A stretch of DNA of 64,000 bases. It comes from JBMHDW01 sp049889175 (GTDB lineage: Bacteria > Pseudomonadota > Gammaproteobacteria > Comchoanobacterales > Comchoanobacteraceae). The position numbers and the translations under genes were made by a program. The notes beneath the pieces are model-generated. The model was not told the origin of the DNA and did no database searches. It saw nothing but the letters and a program-made list of their open reading frames with translations. Below are positions 9,836 to 18,457 of the stretch, in pieces. The stretch is from NCBI GenBank assembly GCA_049889175.1, contig JBMHDW010000007.1, forward strand, positions 1 to 64,000. Direction: 5' to 3'. Position 1 is the first letter of the stretch. Every line of letters begins with the position of its first letter.

Positions 9836-10780
9836 TCAAGTGGTTGAGCTAATAATTTGCTCGATGGTGGTTTGAGATAAATGTAATTGTTTCAAACGAG
9901 TCTTTAAGGGAGGAGAGCACTGAAACCAATCCAAAACACTGTAGTTACTTGTAATCCCAGCCGATCGTGGATGATAAAAATACATTAAATAACGGGAAAC
10001 TTCTAGGGGGGACTGATTGTATATTTTCTTCATCTGGTCACGATGATGAGTATGATCGCGGTGCATGATGGTTAAGGCCTCAAGAAAGGGCTGTTGTTGC
10101 CGAGTTAATCGTACTGTATGAACATCAGCTTGCCAACGCTGATGTCTAAACAAGCATCGGCAGATAAAAGCAGTGAGTAGGTTGATGGATAACAGCACCC
10201 AAAAGAACATCAGTCTTATTCCTGATCGGCTTTCTTCTTTAATGAGGGGTATAAGAAAATACTCAACTGGATAAATATACCAATGGATGATTAGGGAGAG
10301 TAAGGCGAGTAAACGAGTATCATGATGTTGAATACGGATGATTTCATGGGCAATTACGGCTTGTAATTGGCTACGACTTAAACAGTCAATCGCCCTTTGT
10401 GAAATAAGAATACTGTAATGTTGCTGAAGCATGCCAACACTTAATGCGTTACAATATCCAGTGGTCATTACATATAATTTAGGCTGATGTCTTAGGCCTG
10501 CAGCAAGACACATTTCTTCGACTAAGTGAAGTACTTGTAAGTGTTGAGGGTTATCAGTATGTGCATCAATCAGGTGCTTTGAGATGCCTGAACATAATAG
10601 TTGGTGACTATATGTCATCATGTAAAATAGCATGTTAATGATGATCATGCCGTAAAAAGCTTGTTGAGCAGCAGAGGCCTGATTAAAACTCAATAGTTCA
10701 TAAAGAATGATGATGAGGGCAAGAAAACAGCCATAATAGGCCATGCGGTTACGTAATCGATATGTTCGCCATGAAATCAT
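9836..10780 (-). CDS. M48-like membrane protein lacking zinc ligands (probable pseudoprotease)
   Basis: A 314-residue relative of HtpX/M48 metallopeptidases: two N-terminal membrane helices (about 15-60), a segment matching the M48 core (CNALSVGML near 117, then LQAVIAHEIIRIQHHD), and further membrane helices near 160 and 195. The zinc motif HExxH reads H145-E146-I-I-R149, so the second His is Arg (codon CGT). At the position of the third ligand, the Glu of ExxAD, the sequence reads R215-W-Q-A-D219. Two of three expected zinc ligands are therefore missing while the fold and reading frame are intact. This suggests a non-catalytic M48 protein rather than HtpX itself. The start has no strong alternative. 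Confidence 0.8.
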   Translation of the reverse strand: MISWRTYRLRNRMAYYGCFLALIIILYELLSFNQASAAQQAFYGMIIINMLFYMMTYSHQLLCSGISKHLIDAHTDNPQHLQVLHLVEEMCLAAGLRHQPKLYVMTTGYCNALSVGMLQQHYSILISQRAIDCLSRSQLQAVIAHEIIRIQHHDTRLLALLSLIIHWYIYPVEYFLIPLIKEESRSGIRLMFFWVLLSINLLTAFICRCLFRHQRWQADVHTVRLTRQQQPFLEALTIMHRDHTHHRDQMKKIYNQSPLEVSRYLMYFYHPRSAGITSNYSVLDWFQCSPPLKTRLKQLHLSQTTIEQIISSTT

Positions 10781-10901
10781 AGAAAAGTCCTTTCATTTGA
10801 GTGAAATTCTAGCAATAAGTTTCAAAGAAGTCACTTTTATAAAAATATTGGCAAAAATGATTAGGTTTGTTAGATTAAAATAAAGGATTTGGAGAATCTA
10901 T

Positions 10902-11426
10902 ATGATAAAGTTAAGCCACGTTTTTTTAGCCGTGTCTTTGGTGAGTGTTGGTGGCCTAGTGGCAAAAGATGATGTCAACCCTTCGACAACAGAGCTGTTA
11001 GCTCAGTGTCAACATCAGTCAAAAACATGCGAATTTTTGCATAAGCTGCATCATCAAGAGTATAATCCGTTAGATATGAATCAAATAGAAAATTCTGTGA
11101 TCGTAGCATTAAATAGGGTGATTAAACAGCTCATTGAACCCACACGTGATTGCCGTGAACGTTTAGATTATGAATCTGAAGAGTGTCAAAAAGTATGGGA
11201 TCAAGTAGGCATATGGATTGATGGGAGTGAATTATTATATGAGGCTATTGGTGATCACTTAAAGGTAAATCATTCATTAGATCAACACCATTACGAGCAT
11301 TTAGAGTTATTAGGGGAATTATTCTCAGTAGTATCAGGTAGAGCGAGTGATAAAGTGCTTTACATTGGTCAATGTACAATAAATCTATTGGAACACAAAT
11401 TCCAATGTGAGCCTGAAGAACAATAA
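10902..11426 (+). CDS. Small secreted protein, unknown
   Basis: A 174-residue protein with a signal peptide (MIKLSHVFLAVSLVSVGGLVA, cleavage before KDD). It is preceded by TTGGAGAATCTAT, a good ribosome site. The mature part has several Cys residues that could pair in the periplasm (AQCQHQSKTCEF near 34-45, RDCRERL and EECQKVW near 88-103, and two near the C-terminus). The segment ELLAQCQHQ resembles DLIKQCQVH in the next gene, so it may be a distant member of the same secreted family. No known domain is recognised. Confidence 0.7.
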   Translation: MIKLSHVFLAVSLVSVGGLVAKDDVNPSTTELLAQCQHQSKTCEFLHKLHHQEYNPLDMNQIENSVIVALNRVIKQLIEPTRDCRERLDYESEECQKVWDQVGIWIDGSELLYEAIGDHLKVNHSLDQHHYEHLELLGELFSVVSGRASDKVLYIGQCTINLLEHKFQCEPEEQ

Positions 11427-11552
11427 AATGGTGTAATACAACTGTAGACAAATAAGTTAGGTGCAAAGATTTTGAAATAAATCATCAAATATATTGTGTT
11501 TTTTGTTTCATTCTATTCTATATCTCGTTTTGAGTGTAGATTAGGAGATGAA

Positions 11553-12100
11553 ATGAAGCATTACACCACACTTATTGCAGTCAGTATGATGTCGTTTGGT
11601 TTTGCTGAACAACCTAAAATAACCGATGATCAAAAATTAGATGACTTAATCAAACAGTGTCAGGTGCACATCAAAAATACATAAAGAGTATATTCGAGGA
11701 TAACGAGACTTTATTGGGTAGTGATTCAAGAAACTTTTCATTACCATCCTATCGAATCGATGATGGAGATTTACAACATATTCAAAATGATCATGCACCA
11801 TCATTAAGTCATGATGAGCTATGCTCAGTCTTAAAGCTGAATAGTTTATTTAAAGATATCAATGATAACCCAGCATTTTTCTTAAGGCCATTAAGTGATA
11901 AACATCTTTACTCTGCGCATTATAATAGTTTTTATGAGGCTTATTTTGAAAATAAGGTCTACCTAAAAAACAAACCATGCCAACAGGTTAATGAATATTT
12001 AGGCAAGTTACCTTCTAATATGACAGAGTTGAATGTTTTAAACATTGATTTATCAATGGTCGACTGGAGTCATTCTTGTAATAAGAAAATAGTTGATTAA
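11553..12100 (+). pseudogene. Frameshifted member of the small secreted protein family
   Basis: The ATG at 11553, behind TTAGGAGATGAA, opens a signal peptide (MKHYTTLIAVSMMSFGFA) and 26 further residues, then meets TAA at 11682. A second frame is open from 11645 to 12100 and carries the rest of a normal mature protein. Restoring one A in the A-run at 11673-11677 would join the frames into one protein of about 182 residues. The downstream part (LFKDINDNPAFFL, then ENKVYLKNKPCQQV) aligns with the protein at 13087-13536 (FFKKVNDDPENYL, then FEKLYLNEAACKEL), so the frame is genuine. It may be a true pseudogene, a phase-variable run or a sequencing error. No standard slippery heptamer is present. 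Confidence 0.72.
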
Positions 12101-12118
12101 ATTGCTACCTAAAGCAAT
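12101..12118 (+). terminator. Weak hairpin after the frameshifted gene
   Basis: ATTGCT and AGCAAT form a 6-bp stem directly after the stop codon at 12100. There is no proper T-tract, so this is only a possible terminator. Confidence 0.25.
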
Positions 12119-12219
12119 CTTAAGATGGATGCGTTAAGAGTAATGGATGAGAAATAATTTTCATGTTTTTTATATATTTATGTTCTATACTAGTAATAAT
12201 CTTAAAATAAGGAGATAAG

Positions 12220-12606
12220 ATGAAGAAATTAATAAGCGTGCTGGCGATAGGTGCAATGACAATAGGTTTTTCGGGTTCTGATAGGCATTTGTTATCAGAG
12301 TCTAGTCATAAAATTAAGCAAAGTGGAGGATTAGTGATACAGCGTGATGACACTGATCTAAAGTTTTCACAAAAAGATTTTCCAAGTGTAAGGGCATTGA
12401 TACACAAGATTTATGAACTTAATGAATATCCTGAGTTTAGAACAAACGAAAATGAAATATCCCAATCTTTATGTCATGATATTAAGAGTCTTGTAGATCA
12501 GTTAGAATTGGAGTATGGGAGTGATGGATACCATACATTTGTTCATGAAAAGACCAATGAATACATAAAAATTGAATTCATGTATGACACTTGTTATTAT
12601 AGGTGA
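12220..12606 (+). CDS. Small secreted protein, signal-cassette family
   Basis: A 128-residue protein with the signal peptide MKKLISVLAIGAMTIGFS, very close to those at 13087 and 13758 (MKKLVSLLAVGALS...). It is preceded by AATAAGGAGATAAG, a strong ribosome site, and a TATACTAG/TAAT-rich promoter-like stretch similar in style to the later copies. The mature part differs from its neighbours but keeps the order of a helical section (VRALIHKIYELNEYPEF), a lone Cys helix (SLCHDIKSLVDQLE) and a final aromatic/Cys strand (YDTCYYR), which matches the layout of the proteins at 13087 and 13758. The function is unknown. An exported product is likely. Confidence 0.68.
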   Translation: MKKLISVLAIGAMTIGFSGSDRHLLSESSHKIKQSGGLVIQRDDTDLKFSQKDFPSVRALIHKIYELNEYPEFRTNENEISQSLCHDIKSLVDQLELEYGSDGYHTFVHEKTNEYIKIEFMYDTCYYR

Positions 12607-13086
12607 AAAAGATTGTTTTTATGTTGTAAGAAGTGGCACATAAAGATTTAAAAACCATAGATCAGATCTTTATGTATTTATGATATGTAATGTTAAAATG
12701 ATGTAATGGTTAGATCAAAGGGAGTTATTAGATATCAAGAATTAGATGTTGAGGGGTTATCTTGTGAAACTATAAAGAACATAGCTCAAATGAATGATTA
12801 GTTTATATAGGTAACTCCCAACAAAATAAAAGATGAATGTTGTTTAAACAGTGAAAGTAAAAAAATACAAAGAAACGACATAAGATAACCTGTGTCGATG
12901 AAAATGCGTGCCTATCCTTTGGTATGAAGTATGTTTATCACACAATGAATATTCAACGATATCTAAACATATTAATCTTTTGAAATATGCGTTGGTTTGT
13001 TGTTAAGTAATTGATTGTTATTTTTTTCATGTTTATTTTGTGTTTGTGGTCTATAATATAATTACCTAAAAATTAAAGGAAGTAAT
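12607..13086. other. 480-base intergenic stretch inside the secreted-protein cluster
   Basis: No convincing gene lies here. It contains a hairpin that may end the gene at 12220 (12638-12675) and, at its right end, the promoter part of the conserved cassette (from 13027). A 31-codon open frame begins near 12706 but has no signal peptide or homology to its neighbours. The stretch may be the remains of a decayed family member, but I cannot align it to one. Confidence 0.45.
12638..12675 (+). terminator. Stem-loop after the secreted-protein gene
   Basis: ACATAAAGAT at 12638-12647 pairs with ATCTTTATGT at 12666-12675 (10 bp, 18-base loop), 32 bases after the stop at 12606. The following bases are AT-rich but not a pure T-run. 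Confidence 0.4.
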
Positions 13087-13140
13087 ATGAAAAAATTAGT
13101 AAGTTTATTGGCCGTAGGTGCTTTGTCAGTGGGTTTTGCA
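13027..13140 (+). repeat. Promoter and signal-peptide cassette, copy 1
   Basis: This 114-base block is nearly the same as 13698-13811: about 100 positions agree by eye with no gap. It covers an AT-rich promoter with TATAAT at 13052-13057, the ribosome site AAAGGAAG, the start codon, and the whole signal-peptide code to Ala 18. Similarity drops sharply after the cleavage site. The second copy's TATAAT is at 13723-13728. Confidence 0.85.
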
Positions 13141-13536
13141 GAGGATGATACTAAAGACTATTTGAAAAAACCCTCAAATGATTTGACTATATTAAAATTA
13201 ACCCAATTTAATTTAATTTTGGGTGAGAAAGCACCAGATTTTAACCCTTTGTTAGATTTTTTCAAAAAGGTTAATGATGATCCAGAAAATTATCTTGAAG
13301 CTTTTAAAAATTCTTATCAATCATATGCTGATGCCTATAAATTTGAAAAGTTATATTTGAATGAGGCTGCTTGTAAAGAACTGAGTCAAATCATCACTAA
13401 AAGATTGTATCAGGGTACGATAACAGTATTTGGTTACACTCAAATTCCAAATGTAATTAACCTAAAATTTAACGATAGTGACAAGGTTATCAAGTGGGAT
13501 TGTAGTTCAGATTATGTATGCGGCATAGGTTGTTAA
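13087..13536 (+). CDS. Small secreted protein, signal-cassette family
   Basis: A 149-residue protein with signal peptide MKKLVSLLAVGALSVGFA, cut before EDDTKDY. The mature domain has a helical stretch (FFKKVNDDPENYLEAFKNSY), a Tyr/Lys-rich helix with YLNEAACKEL, and a terminal strand region with VFGYTQIPN and Cys residues at the end (WDCSSDYVCGIGC). The first two segments match the frameshifted gene at 11553-12100, and FGYTQ recurs in the gene at 13758. It is preceded by AAAGGAAGTAAT. It is part of a same-strand series of single-gene units, each with its own promoter. The function is unknown. Extracellular or periplasmic action is likely. Confidence 0.75.
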   Translation: MKKLVSLLAVGALSVGFAEDDTKDYLKKPSNDLTILKLTQFNLILGEKAPDFNPLLDFFKKVNDDPENYLEAFKNSYQSYADAYKFEKLYLNEAACKELSQIITKRLYQGTITVFGYTQIPNVINLKFNDSDKVIKWDCSSDYVCGIGC

Positions 13537-13594
13537 TAATATAAAATTTTAGTTGCTGGATTTGATAGTAGTTCATCATTTAACATCTCATAAT

Positions 13595-13634
13595 CATCAA
13601 AGATGGCTGCATATGTTTGTGGTCATCTTTGATG
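13595..13634 (+). terminator. Stem-loop terminator after the secreted-protein gene
   Basis: CATCAAAGATG at 13595-13605 pairs perfectly with CATCTTTGATG at 13624-13634, an 11-bp stem with an 18-base loop, followed by GTTGTTTATATT. It separates the gene ending at 13536 from the second cassette copy at 13698. Confidence 0.6.
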
Positions 13635-13697
13635 GTTGTTTATATTATTCATGGTTGTCAGGATTAATAGTTTTAATTAATTGATTATTTTATTATT

Positions 13698-13811
13698 TTA
13701 TGTTTTATTTGTGTTTATGGTCTATAATATAATTACCTAATAATTAAAGGAGATTATATGAAAAAATTAGTAAGTTTATTGGCCGTAGGTGCTTTATCGA
13801 TAGGTTTTGCA
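13698..13811 (+). repeat. Promoter and signal-peptide cassette, copy 2
   Basis: Second copy of the 114-base block described at 13027-13140, with TATAAT at 13723-13728, ribosome site AAAGGAGAT and the same signal-peptide code. Differences are mostly in the spacer before the start and in the last codons of the signal peptide. Confidence 0.85.
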
Positions 13812-14153
13812 GGCGTGAAAGAAAGTCAATGTTTGAGGGATCCTGATGAAGTTAAAGAGAATCCACCAAAATTTGATCTTGAAGGATTCTATTATAAGAG
13901 TAACTTCCAAGAGGTGATAAAGGCTATTGAAGGTATTACGTCTTTATTTGATAGGATAAATTGTGACACAACACATCATTCTGAAGGGGATCTTGTATTA
14001 ACGGATCAATCATGTGATCAATTGAAAGGTCATGTTGCAATACTTTCTGAAAATAATGTAGACTTCGGATATACACAAGTTCTTAATGATACTGACAATA
14101 CGACTTATTTGACCCATATTTTTGAATTTGAGTCATTTAACTGCAAGCGTTAA
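13758..14153 (+). CDS. Small secreted protein, signal-cassette family
   Basis: A 131-residue protein with signal peptide MKKLVSLLAVGALSIGFA, almost identical in DNA to that at 13087. The mature part has a helical section (FQEVIKAIEGITSLFDRI), then DQSCDQLKGHV, the shared motif DFGYTQVLND near residue 104, and a final ESFNC strand. Order of elements and FGYTQ tie it to the protein at 13087-13536, although overall identity after the signal peptide is low. It converges on uvrA, whose stop lies 12 bases away, with no obvious terminator between them. Confidence 0.75.
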   Translation: MKKLVSLLAVGALSIGFAGVKESQCLRDPDEVKENPPKFDLEGFYYKSNFQEVIKAIEGITSLFDRINCDTTHHSEGDLVLTDQSCDQLKGHVAILSENNVDFGYTQVLNDTDNTTYLTHIFEFESFNCKR

Positions 14154-14165
14154 GAATAAAGTCGA

Positions 14166-16979
14166 TTACGATATTAAGTACGGTGCAGTATGTGATTTTT
14201 TGTTTTTACTAACAGTTTTAGGTGGTCCAGAAACAATTAGCTCTCCACCATACTTACCGCCTTCAGGTCCGATATCAATAATCCAATCAGCTGTTTTAAT
14301 GACATCGATATTGTGTTCAATGATGACCAATGTATTACCTTGGTCTCTCAAGCGGTGAAGCACATGGAGTAGTTGTTTAATATCATGAAAGTGTAAACCA
14401 GTGGTTGGTTCATCTAAAATATAAAGCGTTTTACCTTGTGAGCGTTTAGAAAGCTCTTTAGATAGTTTGATGCGTTGTGCTTCACCGCCAGATAGTGTGG
14501 TAGCACTCTGACCAAGATGAATATAGCTTAGCCCTACATCCATTAAAGTTTGTAGTTTTCTTGCTAATACCGGAACTTTTTCAAAAAAGCTTAAGGCTTC
14601 GGCCACAGTCATGTTTAATACTTCGGCAATATTTTTGCCTTTGTATTGAATGTTTAAGGTCTCACGATTATAGCGCTTACCTTCGCATTGATCACATGTA
14701 ACATATAAATCGGCTAAAAAGTGCATTTCAACACGGATGACCCCATCACCATGACAGGCTTCACAACGCCCACCAGGTACATTAAAGCTAAAGCGACCGG
14801 GTTTAAACCCTTTGGCGCGTGCTTGAGCTGTTTGGCTAAAAAGATCACGAATAGGGGTGAATAAACCTGTATAGGTGGCAGGGTTAGACCGTGGTGTTCG
14901 ACCAATTGGGCTTTGATCAATGGCAACCAGTTGCTCAATATATTCTAAGCCATGAATGCTGTTGTACTGTCCCTCTTGTTGTTTGGCGCCACGAGTTAGA
15001 TGGTTAAATACAGCTGGCAGAAGTGTATCGCGTACTAAACTGGATTTACCAGAGCCTGAAACACCAGAGACAACTGTCATCAACCCAATAGGTAGAGCAA
15101 CATCAATATTCTTAAGGTTATTAGTGCATACTTGCGTTAGTGACAACCATCGATCAGGGTTGGGTGCAACAGGATTGGGTTCGGCAACTTTTTTGCGCCC
15201 AGATAAATAATCGCCTGTAAGCGATGAGGTGTGTTGAATAATATCTTGTGGTGAACCTTCAGCAATAACTTCGCCACCATGAACGCCAGCACCAGGGCCT
15301 ATGTCAATGACATGATCAGCTTGGCGAATGGTGTCTTCATCATGTTCAACAACAATGATGGTATTACCTAAGTCTCTAAGATGTATTAGTGTGTCAATCA
15401 ATCTTTGGTTATCTCGCTGATGAAGGCCAATAGAGGGCTCATCCAAAATATACATCACCCCAACCAAGCCAGAGCCGATTTGACTGGCTAAACGAATGCG
15501 TTGTCCTTCACCACCTGAAAGTGTTTCAGCTTGGCGATGTAAAGTGAGGTAGTTAAGGCCTACTGACATTAAAAAACCTAAGCGATTGGTCAGCTCTTTA
15601 ATAATGGGCGCTGCAATATCTTGATAGATGCCATCTAAGGTGAGATCTTGCATCATGCGTTGTGCTTCAGAAACATCAACTTCTATGATATCTTTCAAAT
15701 GATGAGGGCCAACTCGAACGCAGCGAGCAGTTGTATTGAGGCGTGTGCCTTCACAATCTGGACAGGCATCAAACGTTAGGTAGGGTTTGAGTTCTTCTCG
15801 AATGGCTTCAGATTCGGTTTCTTCGTATCGCCTTTGTGTGTTGGGGAGTATGCCTTCAAAGCGTTTCATGCGCTCAAGCGGTCTGCCTTTTAAATTAGCA
15901 TAACGTAACGGAATGCGCTTGGGTGTGCCGTTTAGTAAAACTTCCTGATGTTCAGATTTGAGTTCATTCCAAGGGGTATCAAGAGAAAAGCCATAAAAGT
16001 CAGCAACACTATTTAATAAAGCATAATAGTATTTATGTTTTGGGTTCCAATGAAATATGGCGCCTTCTGAGATTGACAAAGTGGGGTCAATAATCATTTT
16101 GTCAGCTGAAAAATAGCGACGGGTCCCCAGGCCATCACAGCTTGAGCAAGCACCATAGGGATTATTAAATGAGAAAAGTTTAGGTTCAAGTGTTGGTGTG
16201 CTAAAACCGCATTTGGGGCAAGCCTGTTGTGTGGAAAAAGTAATGGGTTCTTGATCATCATCATCCATGGCTTGAATCACTACCAGTCCACCAGATAGGG
16301 AGACAGCTGTTTCAATGGATTCAGCCAAGCGCTCACTTTGTTGGGGGTTAATTTTCAAACGATCAACCACTACATCTAAATCATGTTTGAGCTTTGGGTC
16401 GAATTGAATGGAATAGTCTAAAGGCCTTACTTGTCCATTTAGACGGATTCTAACAAACCCCTTTTGGCGGAGTTCATCTAAAGTGGTGCTATGGTCACCT
16501 TTTTTGCCTTGTATCACTGGTGCAATGAGCATCACTTTCAAATCTTTGGGTAATGCAATGATGTGATCAACAATTTGACTGATGGTTTGTGCTTTGAGTG
16601 CTACTTGATGTTCTGGACAAAAGGGTGTTCCTGCTCGTGCAAATAGGAGCCTTAAATAATCGTAGATTTCGGTGATGGTACCTACGGTTGATCTGGGGTT
16701 ATGCGAGATGGATTTTTGCTCAATGGCAATTGCAGGAGATAGGCCTTCTATTAGTTCTACATCAGGTTTTTCCATCATGGAAAGAAATTGTCGTGCATAA
16801 GTTGATAGTGACTCTACGTAACGACGCTGTCCTTCAGCATACAAGGTGTCAAAAGCTAAAGATGATTTGCCAGAGCCGGAGAGTCCTGTAATGACAACCA
16901 GTTGATCTCTGGGGATATGAAGGGAAATATTCTTTAAATTATGAGTCTTTGCGCGCTGGACATAGATTTTTTGTGACAT
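14166..16979 (-). CDS. uvrA: Excinuclease ABC subunit A
   Basis: UvrA is the damage-recognition ATPase of nucleotide excision repair, acting as a dimer with UvrB. The 937-residue product has the family's usual length. Visible are two ABC ATPase modules, each with a Walker A (GLSGSGKSSL near residue 31 and GVSGSGKSSL in the second half), two LSGGE signatures, two Walker B regions (VMYILDEPSIGLH, TLYILDEPTTGLH), and two zinc-finger regions (CPKCG...CSSC and CEAC...CDQC). I place the start at ATG 16979 (MSQKIYVQRAKTHNLKNISL), the normal N-terminus, behind AAAAGGTCAGTC. A longer frame exists upstream but overlaps ispB. It lies just downstream of ispB on the same strand. Confidence 0.97.
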   Translation of the reverse strand: MSQKIYVQRAKTHNLKNISLHIPRDQLVVITGLSGSGKSSLAFDTLYAEGQRRYVESLSTYARQFLSMMEKPDVELIEGLSPAIAIEQKSISHNPRSTVGTITEIYDYLRLLFARAGTPFCPEHQVALKAQTISQIVDHIIALPKDLKVMLIAPVIQGKKGDHSTTLDELRQKGFVRIRLNGQVRPLDYSIQFDPKLKHDLDVVVDRLKINPQQSERLAESIETAVSLSGGLVVIQAMDDDDQEPITFSTQQACPKCGFSTPTLEPKLFSFNNPYGACSSCDGLGTRRYFSADKMIIDPTLSISEGAIFHWNPKHKYYYALLNSVADFYGFSLDTPWNELKSEHQEVLLNGTPKRIPLRYANLKGRPLERMKRFEGILPNTQRRYEETESEAIREELKPYLTFDACPDCEGTRLNTTARCVRVGPHHLKDIIEVDVSEAQRMMQDLTLDGIYQDIAAPIIKELTNRLGFLMSVGLNYLTLHRQAETLSGGEGQRIRLASQIGSGLVGVMYILDEPSIGLHQRDNQRLIDTLIHLRDLGNTIIVVEHDEDTIRQADHVIDIGPGAGVHGGEVIAEGSPQDIIQHTSSLTGDYLSGRKKVAEPNPVAPNPDRWLSLTQVCTNNLKNIDVALPIGLMTVVSGVSGSGKSSLVRDTLLPAVFNHLTRGAKQQEGQYNSIHGLEYIEQLVAIDQSPIGRTPRSNPATYTGLFTPIRDLFSQTAQARAKGFKPGRFSFNVPGGRCEACHGDGVIRVEMHFLADLYVTCDQCEGKRYNRETLNIQYKGKNIAEVLNMTVAEALSFFEKVPVLARKLQTLMDVGLSYIHLGQSATTLSGGEAQRIKLSKELSKRSQGKTLYILDEPTTGLHFHDIKQLLHVLHRLRDQGNTLVIIEHNIDVIKTADWIIDIGPEGGKYGGELIVSGPPKTVSKNKKSHTAPYLIS

Positions 16980-16989
16980 GACTGACCTT

Positions 16990-17940
16990 TTAATGAGTTC
17001 TGTATTTAAGCCATTGGCATAGCTGTTTGAGTTGTTCTGAAGGGTGTGATAACGCTTCAAGTGCGGTATTTATTTGTTGTTGAATCATGTTTTCCGATAA
17101 AGCTCGGGAAACTTTAATAAGATCCAGTACTTTTTCAGAGCAGGCATTTTGGCCGAAAGTTTTCTTAACTTCAGTGCGAATCTCTGGATGCTGCTGCAAT
17201 GCTAGAATGAGGGGGAGTGTTGGTGTGCCATTATGCCAATCATCTAATGTGTTTTTATCAAGATTATCATTGTTGGTGTAGTAATCTAGATAATCATCTA
17301 TCATCTGGTAGGCCATGCCAAAACGTCGGCCAAAGTTTCGATATTGCTCAGGATTATCAAGTTCCAGAAGCAGTGCTGAACCATAACAGCTCGCTTCGAA
17401 TAGTAAAGCTGTTTTTCGATATATGACGTCTTCATACTCAGCTTGGCTCACACTAATATTGTGGCGAAAATTGGATTGGTTGAGCTCGCCGATGACAATG
17501 TTTTGTAATACCGTAGCCATGTAATCATTGAAATCATGATGTCGCAAAGCGCTTTGCCACTTAAATGCTGTGGCCAACAAATAATCACCACATAAAATGG
17601 CATCATGGTTGCCCATTAGTACATGCAATGTCGGTTGGTGGCGCCTTAACTCAGATTCATCGATCACATCATCGTGAATTAATGTGGCGAGATGTAGACA
17701 CTCAATCATACCTGTTAGCAATGTTATGTGGCTGTGGGTAGCCTGTTTGCCCGCAATGATAAAGCTGAGTAATGAGCGTATGCGTTTACCAACAGGGTTG
17801 ATTAATGGGCTTGATGCGGTATCAATGCTGGGGTGGTTGGCAGTAAGATCTTTTTTTACAAGGTTATTCAAAGCCTCGAAAGCATCTTTGTAGGGCTCTC
17901 TTAAGGGCTGGATAGAGGGAGTAATGGTCTTATGAATCAT
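16990..17940 (-). CDS. ispB: Long-chain polyprenyl diphosphate synthase (octaprenyl type)
   Basis: This trans-prenyltransferase makes the quinone side chain by adding isopentenyl diphosphate to an allylic primer. Both aspartate-rich motifs are present: HDDVIDE, with the first DDxxD near residue 80, and QMIDDYLDY, the second DDxxD. The residue five places before the first motif is a small Ala, as expected for a long-chain enzyme. The 316 residues from ATG at 17940 (MIHKTITPSIQP) match the family. A 7-codon longer start exists at 17961. It is divergent from rplU, which is the usual gammaproteobacterial arrangement. The exact chain length cannot be read from the sequence. Confidence 0.92.
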   Translation of the reverse strand: MIHKTITPSIQPLREPYKDAFEALNNLVKKDLTANHPSIDTASSPLINPVGKRIRSLLSFIIAGKQATHSHITLLTGMIECLHLATLIHDDVIDESELRRHQPTLHVLMGNHDAILCGDYLLATAFKWQSALRHHDFNDYMATVLQNIVIGELNQSNFRHNISVSQAEYEDVIYRKTALLFEASCYGSALLLELDNPEQYRNFGRRFGMAYQMIDDYLDYYTNNDNLDKNTLDDWHNGTPTLPLILALQQHPEIRTEVKKTFGQNACSEKVLDLIKVSRALSENMIQQQINTALEALSHPSEQLKQLCQWLKYRTH

Positions 17941-18085
17941 GGCTAAATGGTAGCATTTCAACCTGGCTCAATCAAGAAACAATGAATTTTTAAAAAAGAT
18001 GTTGCGATCAGTAGCTTATTATGTCAACATAATGCCTTAATTATTTAAGCCTCGCGAGAAGCTAGGGGCAAGATGGGAGAATATA

Positions 18086-18457
18086 ATGTTGTATGCAGTC
18101 ATCGAAACAGGCGGTAAGCAGTACCGAGTAGAAGAGGGTATGGTTTTAGATATTGAGAAGTTAGCCCACGAAAAAGGTGATAAAGTGGTCTTTGATCAGG
18201 TAAAGCTGGTTGGTGGTGACGTCTTTAAGTTTGAAGCAAAAGAGTTGGCAAAGTGTTCTGTTGAAGCTGAAGTTGTTGATCAGTTTCGAGATGATAAAGT
18301 CACCATTATAAAGTTCAGACGGCGACAAGATAGTCGTACTAAGCAAGGTCATCGACAGTATTTGACTCGTGTTAAAATCACGGGCATTAAAGGTGTTCAA
18401 GCTAAAAAAGCTAAGGCTGCAAAGGCTGAAAGCAAGCAGAAGGTAGAGGAGGTCTAA
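18086..18457 (+). CDS. rplU: 50S ribosomal protein L21
   Basis: Binds 23S rRNA in the large subunit. The N-terminus MLYAVIETGGKQYRVEEGM and the motif KIKFRRRQDSRTKQGHRQ-like region (IIKFRRRQDSRTKQGHRQYL) are diagnostic. At 123 residues it is about 20 longer than the Escherichia coli protein because of a basic, Ala/Lys-rich tail (KAKAAKAESKQKVEEV). It is first of the rplU-rpmA-obgE set, with rpmA starting right after its stop codon. Confidence 0.97.
   Translation: MLYAVIETGGKQYRVEEGMVLDIEKLAHEKGDKVVFDQVKLVGGDVFKFEAKELAKCSVEAEVVDQFRDDKVTIIKFRRRQDSRTKQGHRQYLTRVKITGIKGVQAKKAKAAKAESKQKVEEV

Noticed and set aside
12706..12801. 31-codon open frame in the large intergenic gap
   Set aside because: It has no signal peptide, no ribosome site of note and no similarity to the neighbouring family.
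16688..17060. Longer N-terminus for UvrA, starting at 17060
   Set aside because: The extra 27 residues overlap ispB and do not belong to the family. ATG 16979 has a ribosome site and the normal N-terminus.
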